Source: Channallabes apus (Eukaryota; Chordata; Actinopteri; Siluriformes; Clariidae). From it: a stretch of DNA of 64,000 bases. Each line of letters opens with the position of its first letter. The first letter of the stretch is position 1. This document shows, in pieces, positions 43,850-56,030 of the stretch. The stretch is from assembly GCA_030522415.1 (NCBI GenBank), contig CM060104.1, positions 18,830,825-18,894,824 of the forward strand. The letters run 5' to 3'. The notes beneath the pieces are model-generated. The model saw only the letters and a list, made by a program, of their open reading frames with translations. It had not been told where the DNA came from and made no database searches. The position numbers and the translations under genes are program-made.

Positions 43850-44935
43850 TATACATTTACATTTTAGAATTTGACAGATGCTCTTATCCAGAGCGAATTA
43901 CAAAAAGTGCTTTGAAGTTTCCGTCATTGGATATAAATACTTTCACTGGGGTACTAGGTTATTAACTAAGTGCCATCAGTCAAAGACAGTTGGAAGGTTT
44001 TTTATATTTTTATTTTGTTTCATTGGGGGAGGGGAGGAGATTAGTCCAAGTACTTGAGAAACAAATATTCATTTAAAGATTGTCAAAGACTCAGCTATAT
44101 GGACATCTAGGGGAAGTTCATTCCAACACCTAGTGCCAGAACACAAAAGAGTCTGGATGAATGTCTTCCATGATCACTGAGAGATAGTGGGACCAGTTGA
44201 GCAGTGCTGGAGGATCGGAGGGAACCCGGTGCAGTGTGAGGTGTGACTAGAGTTGAGAGGTAGGTGGGTGCTGGGCCATTTTTGGCCTTGTAGGCAAGCA
44301 TCAGGGTTTTGAATTTGATGCGGGAAGCTACAGGAAGCCAGTGCAGGGAGCAGAGAAGTCAGAGAGAGCATGGGAACGTACAGCAGCATTCTGGATCAGC
44401 TGCAGAGGATGAGTCAAGGACAGAGGCAGACCTGCCAGGAGTGAGTTGCAGTAGTCCAGTCTTGAAATGACAAGTGACTGAAAAAGCACCTTGTGAGCTT
44501 GTGAAGGAAGAAATGGGCGGATTCTTCTGATGTTTTAAAGAAGAAATCGATAAGGGCAAGTAAGGTTAGCAATGTGTGGGTTAAATGAAAGATGATTGTC
44601 CACAGTTACCCCAAGATTGCAGCTGAAGGAGTGATCTGATTGTTGTCCAGGGAGATCACAAGGTCTTGTCCAGGGGATGAGTCGCCACAGGTGAACAGCA
44701 GTTCGGATTTACTCAGATTTTTACTCAGCTTCAGCTGATGAGCTGCCATCCAGGATGAAATGTCTGCCAGACATGCTGAGAGTCTGAGAGAATAAAGGAG
44801 AGAATAAGTTGTGTGTCATCTACTGTACATAACGGTATGAAAAGCCATGCGATGATATGACCTTACCAAGAGACCAGGAGAACAGAAGAGGTCCAAGTAG
44901 GCAGATGTGGATCCCATACATGTCAACTCATACAA
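43850..44935 (-). mobile_element. L2-type LINE, 3' third, decayed
   Basis: On the minus strand, in broken frames, it encodes DISSWMAAHQLKLSKN, then [37 protein letters not shown] and the C-terminal LAYKAKNGPAPTYLSTL with a GRHSSRLFCVLA block. This is the RT thumb and tail of fish L2/CR1-type LINEs. The 3' UTR ends with TTCGCTCTGGATAAGAGC and an AATGTAAATG tail, which the SINEs at 4006, 7731, 16450 and 26358 share. The 5' region with the endonuclease is absent. Confidence 0.82.
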
Positions 44936-45025
44936 CCTATCTTCTCGGGAAAAAGTAAGAAGCAAATCATTGTCATGCTGTAATAGTTATTATTATGATT
45001 ATTATGATTATTATTATTAATTATA

Positions 45026-45120
45026 TAATTTTCTATACTGCTTAGTCTGTACGTGTGTGGGGCCTATCCCAGGAGTCTTTAGGCATGAGGCAGGCCAGTC
45101 CATCGGATGGAGTGTACAGA
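45026..45120 (-). mobile_element. SINE distal fragment
   Basis: TTCTATACTGCTTAGTCTG and GGGCCTATCCCAGGAGTCTT match the 3' half of the family at 22292. Confidence 0.55.
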
Positions 45121-45123
45121 CAA

Positions 45124-45221
45124 ACACACACACACATACCCCCCCCCCCCACACACACACACATGGGCGTAATAATAATAATTAATAATAATAATAATAT
45201 TATTATTATTACTACTACCAC
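45124..45221. repeat. CA, C and AAT/ATT simple-repeat cluster
   Basis: A CA run, a C homopolymer, a second CA run, then AAT triplets that switch to ATT triplets, giving a short self-complementary stretch near 45170-45212. Confidence 0.9.
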
Positions 45222-45309
45222 TGGCATACCTTGTTGGAAATAAACTGAACATTGACTGACAAAAAAAAAGTCTCTTTTTATTTAATAAAGAAAGAAACAT
45301 AGAAACCTA

Positions 45310-45475
45310 CTGTAATGACTATGAGGTTTTGGTCTTGCTTTCCTGTGATTGTATTCATGAGAGCTATTTTCTGGTGCTTGATGTGTTTTGCAAATGCACT
45401 TGACAAAACTGTTCTCGTACGAGTTGTTCTGGAACAGTTGACCTTTGTTTCTTAAAATAACAACTGATTGTTGTT
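45310..45475 (-). mobile_element. Second copy fragment of the 40768-type Tc1 element
   Basis: TTTTGCAAATGCACTTGACA, GTTCTCGTACGAG and CTTAAAATAACAACTGATTG correspond to 41074-41160 of the MITE at 40768-41263. Neither terminus is preserved. Confidence 0.65.
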
Positions 45476-46529
45476 GTTGTGGTTGTTGTTGTTGTAGTGG
45501 TTAATTACTGTAATTAACTAATGTCATATGTCTTATTTCATAGTTTTTTTAAATCAGAATTGTTGTAAAATGTAATTCTAATTTAGAAACAGTATTTAGC
45601 CTATTTAGCCTACATGATACAGTGTGTAACCAGAGTACTTAATTAGTGATGGGAAGTTTGGATCACTCCACCAAGGACAGGGAGAACATGTAAAGTCCAA
45701 GCAAGCAAACCAGATATGAGATATAAACCCCCAATACCCCCACTAAGCCACCCAGTGTGTAAACTCTTATTGTACAATTTTTCCTTGGGTATATACATTG
45801 CATTGGCAAACAACCTCAGATGCAATCGACAAAAAAGAGGAAACTGTCTTGCTTCATACAGTCCTAACCTGTTCAGTGTCTCAGTCACCGTAGCATCAGA
45901 TGGGATGGCAGTTCAATGTGTTGAAGAGGAGGCAATGAAGAGAAAATATGTGCTTGAGCAATAACTGCTGCCTGACTGTGTCTTGGGGCCTGGCCTAGTG
46001 ACAGGTCTCTGACAATTACCTGGACTAGTGACCAAGAAGCTCTTCCCACTTCTGCAGTGAAGTTTTGCACAGACACACATATAAAAGCATTTCCATTAAT
46101 GAGACTAGTGTGATTGTGGCGCTAAAAGTAATAATGTATTGATGATAGTTGCTAAACACACTTACACACTAATATACTGTATTCCTTATATGCCTAAAGA
46201 GATAACTTATGCAAGCTTGGTTTACTAGATATGATTAGAATGATTGCTAATATTGTAATCAGGGTACAAATTACCTACAGTAACTAGCATGCTAGCTCGT
46301 TTATATAAGAGGCAGCTTTGTAAGGGTTGGTAAATTAGTATTTAGCAGACCAACACTCACACGATTTCATGTGCGGTCATCAGTGCTCACCGTATCAATT
46401 TATTTTGAAGAATACAGGGACATTGGCCTTACTTTATTGGGATTAATTAATTATAATGCATGGCACATTATGGCTGTGGTTTGCTTCCTCCCTGGAGGGA
46501 CACTCAAATCAGGTGATGATCAGATGATC
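45476..46529. other. Intergenic sequence
   Basis: A TTG-repeat patch near 45471-45495, and a weak SINE-like patch at 45660-45740 (AGGGAGAACATGTAAAGTCC). No gene recognised. Confidence 0.4.
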
Positions 46530-46785
46530 AGATGATCTACATCTGCTCCATGCAGATTCTCTACTGGTATCCTACAAGGCTCAGTGCTGGGTCCTCTTAT
46601 GTTCTCCCACTATACCCCCTCACTGGGTTAGGTCATTGTCTCACTTGGTTTTACACACCACAGTCATCTCATCCTCTCCTTTCCTCCCTCCGACAGCCAT
46701 GTGCTTTCCTCAGCATACCTGAGACATCTACTGTAATCAAAGCAAAACTGAACTGATGTATACTGCTACAGTCAGATCCAAAAGT
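46530..46785 (+). pseudogene. L2/CR1-type LINE RT fragment
   Basis: The plus strand reads STGILQGSVLGPLMFSHYT in the position of the conserved GVPQGSVLGPLLF motif. It continues through a region where the YADDTQLYLSF motif should lie (only LILSFPPSDSH remains) to KAKLN and ELMYTAT. It is a short RT piece with the catalytic box eroded, and independent of the reverse-oriented LINE at 43850. Confidence 0.65.
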
Positions 46786-46804
46786 TTTGAAACAAACATT
46801 ACTT

Positions 46805-47330
46805 TTTGGGTGTTTGGCCTCTGTACATAGAGTTTGAAATGAATCACTCTTGTTTTCTTTTATTGACTTTTGCTGCTTATTAATCTTCTTTAACCCACAA
46901 AAGAAGCAAAAGATCTCATAATGTAGGTGGGCCATTTTTTTCTCTAGAGGAGTGACATAATAAGGGACTTGTTCCAGCAACCCCTTCGGAATTGTTTCAG
47001 CAAATGCATGTCTGCAACTTTAGCAGAAAGGTCACCCTTTTTACTGCAGCATTTAGAACTGTCTGCAAGTGCTGCAAGTAGCTGGATTCCTTTTCACCTG
47101 CATTCTGGGGAGTGTTTACATTATAAAGTTCATTGCCATCGTCCACTGCACTGTATGCTGTATCAACAAGGTCAAGATAAGCTCTTGGTGGATCATGAGA
47201 GCTTAGAGGATTAATAACATTGGCAGCTGTGGATAACATGCTTTCAATAATTTTCCTGACCACTGGAGATCAGATACAGCTGGATCATTCAAGTGAAATT
47301 AAGCATTCTGTATCATGTTTCATTATTTGC
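46805..47330 (-). pseudogene. Retrotransposon gag fragment (PNMA-like capsid)
   Basis: The minus-strand reading has RKIIESMLSTAANVI, PPRAYLDLVDTAYSAVDDG, NAGEKESSYLQHLQTVLNAA, then after a stop remnants corresponding to an NPPTFxELLLLLRxEED block. This order is that of the capsid C-terminal region in Ty3/gypsy-type gag and in the host PNMA family derived from it. Stops and a frame break show it is inactive. No zinc knuckle, protease or polymerase was seen nearby. Confidence 0.65.
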
Positions 47331-48047
47331 TTCAAAAACAGACAAGGTTGTCAGAGAAGGTTCTTAATTTCTCCATGAGGCAGGGAGAAATTATAAAGTG
47401 ATATCATGACTTTTGACTACATGACCAATTCTAATCAATGAATTTCCAATGGGCTACATTGTTTTGGTCTAACTAGAATATAAATAGTTGAGTGTTAGGT
47501 ATAGGATGGGGTCTTGGGCTGTGCTGCAATTTGTCATTTTTTTTAAATGAGTGCAAGGATTAGTTGATTAAACAGAACCTGCTTTTATGCCTGCTGGGCC
47601 TGCTGGTAAGTAATTAACGGCTGGAATTGAAGATCTGGAAGTTGCTCTGGAAAGTAAGGCTTCTTCTTCTGGCTGAAAAGGAAATTCCTTATAATTCAGT
47701 TTCCTTGTAAGCTCCTCCCTCAATACATCTTCAAACTGCTTACCACTCAGTGTTTCTGTGATTTTTTATTTAATCAGACAAGAATGAGCTCATTCTCAAG
47801 GCTAATGCCAGCTTTAATGGTTTAAGATCTTGGTTGGACCTAAATAGCAAAGGTGAGGTCAGGATTGAATGTAATTTCTGTGTATGCTTAAAACATATTT
47901 TATTTTGTGTCTGTATGCGTGTGTGTACAGCGCACGTGTAAAGCAAAAGCAAGGTTCATTAGAGAGGTTAAAAATCCATTTTCTCTCTGTGCTCAAGGCT
48001 CAGCCTGCTCTTTGTGTCTGTTTGCATGTGTGTCATTGGACACCGTG

Positions 48048-48048
<1 letters not shown>
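47331..48048. other. Intergenic sequence
   Basis: No supported gene. Confidence 0.4.
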
Positions 48049-48083
<35 letters not shown>

Positions 48084-48130
48084 ACCCCTCCTACTTTCTC
48101 CTTCACACACACACACACACACACACACAC
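48049..48130. repeat. Two adjacent (CA)n microsatellites
   Basis: CA runs at 48049-48080 and 48104-48130 are separated by a 23-bp CT-rich spacer. The open frames across them are His-Thr repeats and not genes. Confidence 0.95.
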
Positions 48131-48134
48131 TTTC

Positions 48135-48651
48135 TCTCTGCTCTACATATAAACACTGCTCTGTCGCGATTCTTTTCAAAGGTAAAGTAAGTGCAAGTTA
48201 ATTTGTTTTATTTTTAATTTACAGCAGTGATTCCATTAGTGTGTTGCTCAATCGAGTGTCATTAGAGGGATTTCTTGTTTATTTTTCAGATAAAACAATG
48301 TTTCCGTTGTGTGCGCGCGTGTGCGAAAAGAGTGGAGGAAGGGTAACTGTGTAATACGGGAAGGGGGAGAGGGGAGGGACTCCTTACTTTAGCTTCACAC
48401 ACACACACATACACAGCGCCTGCACGCGAACGGAAGCACTTATCTGTCTGATTTATTTGTACTTTTTTTTAAAAGATAAAGTGTAGATTATTTGGTTTTA
48501 TTTTTACTTTATATTTTGTGTTAATTATTTTTATGAATTTATTTGGGCCGTGAAAAAAATTCTTATGGGAAAATTTAATTAGGTTTACGAGAGTTTTGGA
48601 AAACGAGCCCGCTTCCGGAACAAATTATGCTCGTAATCCAAGGTTCCACTG
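48135..48651. mobile_element. Mariner-like non-autonomous element
   Basis: The right end is GTAATCCAAGGTTCCACTG followed by TA. CGAGCCCGCTTCCGGAAC and GGTTTACGAGAG next to it are subterminal sequences of the same family. The left end is not clear, so the start is approximate. Confidence 0.45.
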
Positions 48652-48989
48652 TACTGTATACTCACGGTGGAATATTCTCGCTACTGGCTTAAGTTTTTTG
48701 TACCAGTCTAAGTCTAATTTCAGTTTTAATTGTGCAACATATAATGGGTTGTATGGTAAAGAGCTGGTAAACTGAACTCATTTATTTATTGAATTAGTTA
48801 GTTGGTCAAGCAAATTACCTGTTGTGTTATCCTTATGTTTGCAAATACAAACATGGAGAAAATTCAATGAAATATTACAATACTCACTGCCCGTTAAATC
48901 TAGCCCTTTACGGATTTAACCAAGATGACAAAATTGACATCATCTTTAATACTTATGGTCCAATTACTAGAATAAACAGGATTATCGAT

Positions 48990-49261
48990 ATACACATTGT
49001 ACTCTACACTTAGCACACTGTTGAATTTGCGACGCGCACTAAGACCCAGCAGGGGAGACGATTACCCACAATTCCACAGCACAAGAGAGAGAAAAACCGT
49101 TGCCTCAGTTGTGATCACGTGAGAAGCGCATATGTGATACATGATACTCGGTATGTGTAAACCAAGACTTGTTTGTTTTCAAAGTCAAAATTTATTAAAA
49201 ATCTTTGCTCATCTTGCAGAACACTCGCAAGCCGCATTAGTTGCAATCCGAGGTTTCACTG
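48990..49261. mobile_element. Second mariner-like non-autonomous copy
   Basis: It ends GCAATCCGAGGTTTCACTG-TA, preceded by CTCATCTTGCAGAACACTCG. This is the same terminal family as at 48651 and 783. The TA at 49262-49263 is also the first base pair step of the hAT duplication that follows. Confidence 0.5.
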
Positions 49262-49269
49262 TACTGTAT

Positions 49270-50070
49270 CAGTGACGTGCGGTGAGGGTTGGGGTTGGTG
49301 AGGCAATGACTCAGAGTCAGATAAGCAAACGTACTGTATGACGCTAAGGCACTGACTCACAAGTCAGATTTACAAGCATACATGGTTGTTATCCCATTCT
49401 TGATTAAATTTAATAACATTTTAAACACACCACTGTACATTTAAACACACCACTGCAGTATTCTTACCTTTACTTGTAAATGAAGTTTTTAAAAATTCCT
49501 TATCTTCGAGATTATATCCTCCATTTTCAGGGAAAATAAAGCCAAATAGCAACGCGTTAGCACCGAATGTTGTTGGTTGTTTTTCTTTTCTTTTTTTTCT
49601 TCTTAATTTACTCTCGCATTTACGCGTGTCGTGAACTATTAGCCGCAGGCTCACTATCGCCCCCATCTTTGATGCAAAGGTACTGGCTGCCTCAAGGCCT
49701 GTATTTTCCCGCTGACTGCAAGCACGCGCCGTTTGCATGCGCTCAGTACAGTGTGTGAGTGGTGCACACTCTCACACGCACGCGCTGAGAGGCACTACCT
49801 GTCACTGCCTCCATGATTCTCGTCTCCCGTTGTTATTTGAACAAGAAATACAGCTATTTTGACTATGAAAATGATCCAAATGTATAGGAAACACACCAAA
49901 ATTGAATTAAAAGCATAGACCACAGGACAGATATTATATTATGTTTTATTATATTATTCATTTTTTAACAACTTATGGTGACAGCTGAGGAAACCATGTT
50001 GAGCCCTGTACTGCCCCTGGTGGCAAGGTGAGGCACTGCCTCACCTGCCTCCTATGAGTGCACGTGCCTG
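49270..50070. mobile_element. 801-bp hAT-type element with perfect 8-bp duplication
   Basis: Flanked by identical TACTGTAT octamers (49262-49269 and 50071-50078). The ends are CAGTGACGTGC on the left and, read inward from the right, CAGGCACGTGC: 9 of 11 positions match. GGTGAGGCAATGACT near the left and AAGGTGAGGCACTGCCTCAC near the right are internal family landmarks. No transposase domain was recognised, so it is non-autonomous. Confidence 0.75.
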
Positions 50071-50078
50071 TACTGTAT

Positions 50079-51679
50079 GTGTATGGCCTGGGGAGCTAGA
50101 GTACAGAGTACAGTATGAGCAACAGTAGTTGAAAAAACTTGACATGAGACAGAATGTCTGTTTATGTATTGGTGGATTTCAGTTTTGGCTCACAGTGCTT
50201 TGGTAAAATTTGGTTACTTGGAAAAGCTTGCAATTGTTTGCTGTTAATCTTATTAACAGTATAGTCACTCCTGATTTTGATCATACAGACTGTTTAGGAA
50301 AGGGAACTCCACTTAATGCCAAGAGTTTGTGTATGAGAGAAATGTCATGCTGAGAAATGAACAGAAAGCATAGCATAGCAAGTCCATTAAGGCAGTTTTA
50401 TTAAGAAGAAAGACCAAGCACTCAGTGTTGTAAAATACAGTATGTTGCATCAGTTCTCTAAGGCTATAAAGTCAAATTAAATTGCAACAGTTGTATAATT
50501 TAAGCCATATGTAAGTTAAACTACTGTATGTAAACTATATGTCTTACAAATAAACGTGCAAGGAGTGACATTGTAAGGTCCTGGTATAAAATGAGGTGAA
50601 TAGTTCAATTACGGTTTGAGAGTATATAGAGAGATCCATAAAGACCATACCAAGACCTTATTGCAGCGTTTGGGTGTTGTGTACTGTGTGCTATCATAGC
50701 TTGTGGTCATGAACATAAAATAAGTACACTGGAAGAAATTCTCTGACACTGAAAAGTCCCTGCCGTGTATACAGTAGCACTACTAGATGGATGCCTGCTT
50801 AAATAACACAACTGATCTGCAGTTCATTGAACAATGTCAAATTCAAGGCCGTGCTGTTGTACTGAATATCAGCACAGCTGTGATGCAGCCATGGTCATGA
50901 GGGTGCAGCCAGAGTACTGAAGATATCACAGCATGACATGATGTAATGTTGCTTTAAAATATCATTTATCATCAATTATTTTCCTCCACCAACACATACT
51001 TCTGTGACTGGTGAAACGAATTAGTCACACCTGGCAGAGCTGTTAGTGACCTCCGTTTAATTAACAGAGTGAAACTAGTTTTAAATTCACTACTGTATGT
51101 AGCCAAAAGGTGAAGAGGAGAAGTTGAAGGACAGTTCTGAGAAACATACAAGATTTTATTTATATTTTCAGTTATTCCACTTTAGAATATCAGCGAACTT
51201 CCCAGATTTCAGGGCTGAATCACAAATAGAGGTAAATGGAAATGACATTGCACAATGGGGTGCAATTCCTTCTTTGCACCCCACACAAAGTAGGGCCCTT
51301 GAACAGGTGTTAGAGAGGTTGTTGCAGCTTTGAGTTAGAATCTAGTTAGCTTTGTAGCTTGCATTAGCCAGAAACAAAACAACAAGGATGGTTCAGAGGC
51401 AATTCAGAGCAAGTACGAAATTACAAAGGATACACAAAATAAGTATAATTTAAGATTACATAAGGTTCATTAGATTTTTTTTTCTTGCTGAAAGTGTTTC
51501 CATGACCTGTTGTTTTGTTGTTGTTGTTGTTGTTGTTACTGTTACTTAAATACATAATGACGTATGTGTTTTTCATAGTTAAAAAAATATATTATATTTG
51601 TATAAATATATTTGTAAAGATAGTATATTAATATTTTGTAGAAAAAAAATTACGTTTATTAAAAGTTACTAAATGCTGT
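50079..51679. other. Intergenic sequence
   Basis: AT-rich, with a TTG-repeat patch at about 51511-51537. No gene or element ends recognised. Confidence 0.4.
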
Positions 51680-51975
51680 AAAGTTTAACATTAAAATACT
51701 GTGGTGGCCAAAGGTATTGAGCCAAAAGTGAAATTAATTGTCTTAATGACACTAATTTAATAATAATAATAATAATAATATGAATAATATGAATAATTTG
51801 TTATTTTATACATTTAAATTGCTATAAAATAATTAATATTTAGTATGAAGTCCTTTATTCTTCAAAACCTGCCAGATCTAGAATAGAATCAAGAAGCTGT
51901 CTGCAGTACTCTGGTGTCACTTGTTCAATCTATGCCTGCTCGATTGCTTCCTGAAGACCATATACTGTACAGAAA
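51680..51975. mobile_element. Possible Tc1-like fragment
   Basis: TACTGTGGTGGCCAAAGGTATTG resembles a Tc1-type terminus of fish elements, and TCTGCAGTACTCTGGTGTCA further on looks like eroded transposon sequence. An (AAT)n run lies inside. Only one end is visible. Confidence 0.3.
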
Positions 51976-52721
51976 TTTGCCACAGAAGGTATCAATTCAC
52001 ATGAGAATTCACTAGTTTTAGCTATTTTATGCAGATGTCGTTACTCCAGCTTCAGTAAGTAAAAGTCCTGCTAGTGGCTATCTATGTTGAGAGTGAGGTA
52101 TGTGCCCCATTGTGTAAAAATAATAGCACAGGATATTTTAGTAGAAGCTGTGAATGGATGGTTGTGTTATCAGAAATGAATCAAACAAGTAGGCTATTGT
52201 GTGCACTGTTATGGTTAGAGTGTGTTACAAAGATAAAGATTCAAGAAAGTCTTTGAATAAATGGCATAATGGATAAGCACATTCAACTTAAAGGTCTGGG
52301 AAGTCTTTTATATAACCAGTATGTAGTTCCAGAGATTCATTTTTAATAGGAATATTCTACACTATTGCACTATATTAATATTTGCACTATAATTATAACC
52401 AACATGGTGGGTACACTTTGAGAAAACGTCTTGAAGAGTGCTTCACACTTTGCAAAGAAGTGCAACCTACAGTCGACTGAGCAGAACAAGGGAACAGGGG
52501 AGCTAATAACTTGTCAACCTGAAGTCATGTTCAGTAAGCATACAAACATGCAAAGTGTGCCTGAATACAGCAGCTGATTAACTCAAAATTGCAGCGTCCT
52601 CCTTGTATTTAGTCTGTATCAATGTTCTATTATGTTATGTTCCTTTCACAAACAACCTGTTCCAGAGGTCATTTGGGATCTGACAGTGAACACATCCACA
52701 AACAATCTTGGTACGATTGTT
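51976..52721. other. Intergenic sequence
   Basis: No feature recognised. Confidence 0.4.
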
Positions 52722-52805
52722 TTACATTTACATTTGGGCATTTGGCAGATGTTCTTCTCCAAAGCAACTTACAGAAGTACTTTGAAGTTATCGTAATTCG
52801 GTAGA
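52722..52805 (-). repeat. L2-type LINE 3' tail
   Basis: ACATTTACATTTGGGCATTT and GCAGATGTTCTTCTCCAAAG, followed by AGAAGTACTTTGAAG, correspond to the 3' end of the LINE at 43850 (compare AAAAAGTGCTTTGAAG there). Only the terminal ~80 bp remain. Confidence 0.6.
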
Positions 52806-54562
52806 TCCTTACACTGGTTCTGGTCCACACATGAGTCCAATTGTTGTGTTTAGACCTGATCAAAGAACCACATCAAGAGGGGTAAACTAACCGGAATACG
52901 ATTTAACGGGACTAAACAAGTTGGGTGTGAAAACACTCCAAGTCTAATTACTCATTACATAGCCTCTGCTAACACCAAAATATAACTGTCATGTAATGTG
53001 AGATCTCTTAGTATTAAAGAAAGGTGACCCTATCCTACTGTTCTGAGATCTAATTAGCATATGCCTGTAGGTGGTCTTCATGGTCTTGATGTGTAAACCA
53101 TAACAGGATACAAAAAAAACCCTCTATGGCATGAGGTAGGTGTATTTTATTAAATTGATAATGGCATCAGCCTGCTTCATATTGGCAGTAGATGTAACAG
53201 GAGTGAATGTTGGTCATTGTCAGCAGCCATTCTGCAATTTATATATGCTGAATCAATTTTGGACAGCGACATTGAGAAATAGAGGGTGTTTGGAGAGTAT
53301 TAGCAAATTAATGTAGCAACATTATGAACAACTGACATTCTCTCAAGAGAGACGATGTTCAATGTGTGACATTTTTCAACTCATGCTCAACATTTATCAT
53401 ACAGTACGCACATTTGCTAGCTCATTTATTTTTTTTTGCAATGAAACAGCTAAGCAAACTGAGAAGACCATTTAACCTGGTTAATAGAGGATAGGCATAT
53501 GAAAATGGTAGCTAGGCCTGTGTAACAATTAGGGTAATATGACACTCAAAGAACAAATGGTGCACATGAGCTTTTTATTTACCCTTATGTCTTTGGCAAA
53601 GAAGTCAGTCATTAACATAAAACTTTTTAAAGCAGAAAACTTGGCAGCTTCCCAGCTTGCTCACAGCTTCCTACTTTACTTACTCTTGGCCATAAACGTA
53701 CACTCAACTTAGTGTTCATGGGGAGAAATAAATAGAGAGAAATACGAATATTAATATAGATGAGAAAAGAGGGTTGAGGTGGTCCACTATAATAATCAGA
53801 AACACCTGTAATGTATTTACTAGAGCTGTGAATCATACTGTAGGTATACTGTAGGTTCGATTCAATTCTATTTTGGGGCATTGCGATTTCCAATTTTATT
53901 TGATTCAGTGGTACTAATGTTTATTGTTTAGTTTGTCTCAGCTATATTTTTTACAGGTTTAAAATTTTAAAAACTTACTAAAAGTGTTGAAATACTATAA
54001 TACTGTGAAACTTGTGGTGGTGATTTTTTAAAATTAATTAATAATACTGACTTTTATTGAATTAATTAAATTGATCTACATACTGTAAGATCGATTCAAT
54101 TGTGTTATAAATAAGATAATATCCTGCCAGTCCCACGATGTGTCTCACCTTTTTGGTCATGGGTTGTAAGGAATCACAGTTCTCCAGTTGTATCAATTTG
54201 GGGTCTGGCCAGCCCATGGACCAAGTGTAAGTGTACACAGATACAGAACCTTTGCCTGTCCAATACTCATCATCAACACTGCTTATGTTACTATCATTTG
54301 TTATTATAAATTATTATGCAATCTAAATGAGCAACAAATATTGAATACATGTGTAAATCTCTGGATTACACATGATACAATAAAAAATCTACTCCAAGGC
54401 AACAATTTAATATTTGATAGTACCATTAAATCTGCTACAATACAAAGCTGTATATTTAACTTCTGTAGTCTCCCAGTGGTATGTGAACATTTTTATTCAT
54501 AATTTGGGGGAGACATATTGTACCAGTAAGCCATAATAATGATGATGAAGTAAACAAGGCCT
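52806..54562. other. Intergenic sequence
   Basis: AT-rich. A patch near 53820-53910 (AGAGCTGTGAATC, GGTTCGATTCAATTC) resembles a degraded fish interspersed repeat but has no clear ends. No gene. Confidence 0.4.
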
Positions 54563-54738
54563 GTTTACTCACTCATCTTCTATACCACTTTATCCTGTAT
54601 TCAGAGGAAACCCAAGCACAGGGAGAACATGTAAACTCCATGCACAAAGAGACAGGAATCAAGCCTGGCTGGGATTTGAACCATGACCCTGGAGGTGCAA
54701 GGTAACAGTGCTAACCACTACACCACCATGTTGCCAGG
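54563..54738 (-). mobile_element. tRNA-derived SINE with internal deletion
   Basis: The distal CTTCTATACCACTTTATCCTG is joined directly to AGGAAACCCAAGCACAGGG and the head complement GTGCTAACCACTACACCACC. About 190 bp of the middle are missing relative to the copy at 22292. Confidence 0.7.
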
Positions 54739-55284
54739 CCTGTTGACATCTTGAAAAAAATATTTAAAAATCATACCAGTTTTCGACAATAATTGATATA
54801 TAATACATTATAAAGGATACATCATTTTATTATTGTTGCCTTAAATAAAATTAATGTTACAATCCAAACTCAGTGAAATAATATTAGTCTGAAAAGCTAG
54901 ATTTACTATCCATGAGATACAATATTCTGGGTAGAATGATTTATTGCTTAGAACCTTGAGGAATACACAGCTGTTTATATTGTCTTGAGTCTAGAGTGCC
55001 TCTCTTACTATTAAGCTGCAAATATCACTGCAGAGATTTCCTCAGAAAGCTTACAGTAAACTCTGACAAAAACCAAAATAATATATTTGCAGATACAACT
55101 GACCAGCAGTGTGAACAAAGGCAGCAGACATCAAGCTCACAGTTTTACACTTATTATACACCTTCTAAGACGTGGCAAGTGGTTCTTACTTTACCTATAA
55201 TTTCATGTACTGCTATTATCTACACCTCTCATTTCTGCTCCAGCATCAACCAGTCAACAATATATTGATAAACCAAGGGCACAG
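54739..55284. other. Intergenic sequence
   Basis: AT-rich; nothing recognised. Confidence 0.4.
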
Positions 55285-55610
55285 GTGAAATCTCCATGAA
55301 GTCACCTTGCTGTGATTGCAAAATGACTGCAGGGTTCTTGATCAGTGGAGCTCAAGCTAATTATTGGAATTTTAGGCAAAGCAACGCATTACTGCACCTC
55401 CTCATGGAGCGGACAGCATTACCCATACTAATGCAATCACCCTATGGCCGCTGAGCAGTGATGGTGATGAGGTTGCAGCCTGAAGATTTTGCCTGATTAT
55501 GCAAAGCTTTGTGAGGTGATATGGATTAAGAATAGATGACTTATTACTGAGTTGCCAAGAAGGCGGCATTAACAGGACAAGTCACAGATCCAATTTTACT
55601 GTGAATCAGA
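55285..55610. promoter_or_regulatory. Candidate conserved noncoding element
   Basis: A repeat-free balanced block with AGCTAATTATTGG near 55358, CTAATGCAATCACC near 55430 and TGATTATGCAAAGC near 55493, which look like homeodomain/POU-type sites. The conservation claim is inferred. Confidence 0.35.
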
Positions 55611-55837
55611 AGGCAAGGTTGTAATATTCTGTCTTTTCAAAAATGGACAGGATAAACGCAACAACAGGTCACATTGTGATAGTTTTATACAAAGAATGTA
55701 ATTGACTCATGAAATGAAAAGTGTTCATACTATCTGTTGTAATGTGTTTTAGCAATGTGTTCATATTACCTGTTGTAATACATTCTGTGACATAATAAAT
55801 AATAATAATAATAATAATAAATAGAAGAATTAATTCT

Positions 55838-55892
55838 GGTGGCCCAATGGTTTACACGGTCACCTTGTACCTCCAGGGTTGGGGGTTTGGAG
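55838..55892 (+). mobile_element. SINE head fragment
   Basis: GGTGGCCCAATGGTTTACAC and CCTTGTACCTCCAGGGTTGG match the tRNA-like head of the family at 22292, truncated where the large inverted repeat begins. Confidence 0.45.
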
Positions 55893-56030
55893 GGAGCTGT
55901 GAGGTAAATAAGAACCAAGTGATGCAGAGTTGCCCTGTTTAGCTAATTCTTCTGGCTGTCCTTCAAAACCTGACGTCTACCAAGCACAAATGCGCCGCTG
56001 ATTATGTTCAGATTACCTTTATGTCCAAAT
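55886..56030. repeat. Left arm of large inverted repeat
   Basis: Inverted counterpart of 57104-57255. From 55895 to 56030 I count three substitutions and one 7-nt gap against the complement of the right arm. Landmarks are CTAATTCTTCTGGCTGTCC and CAAATGCGCCGCTGATTATG. The outer ~10 bp match less well. Confidence 0.93.
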
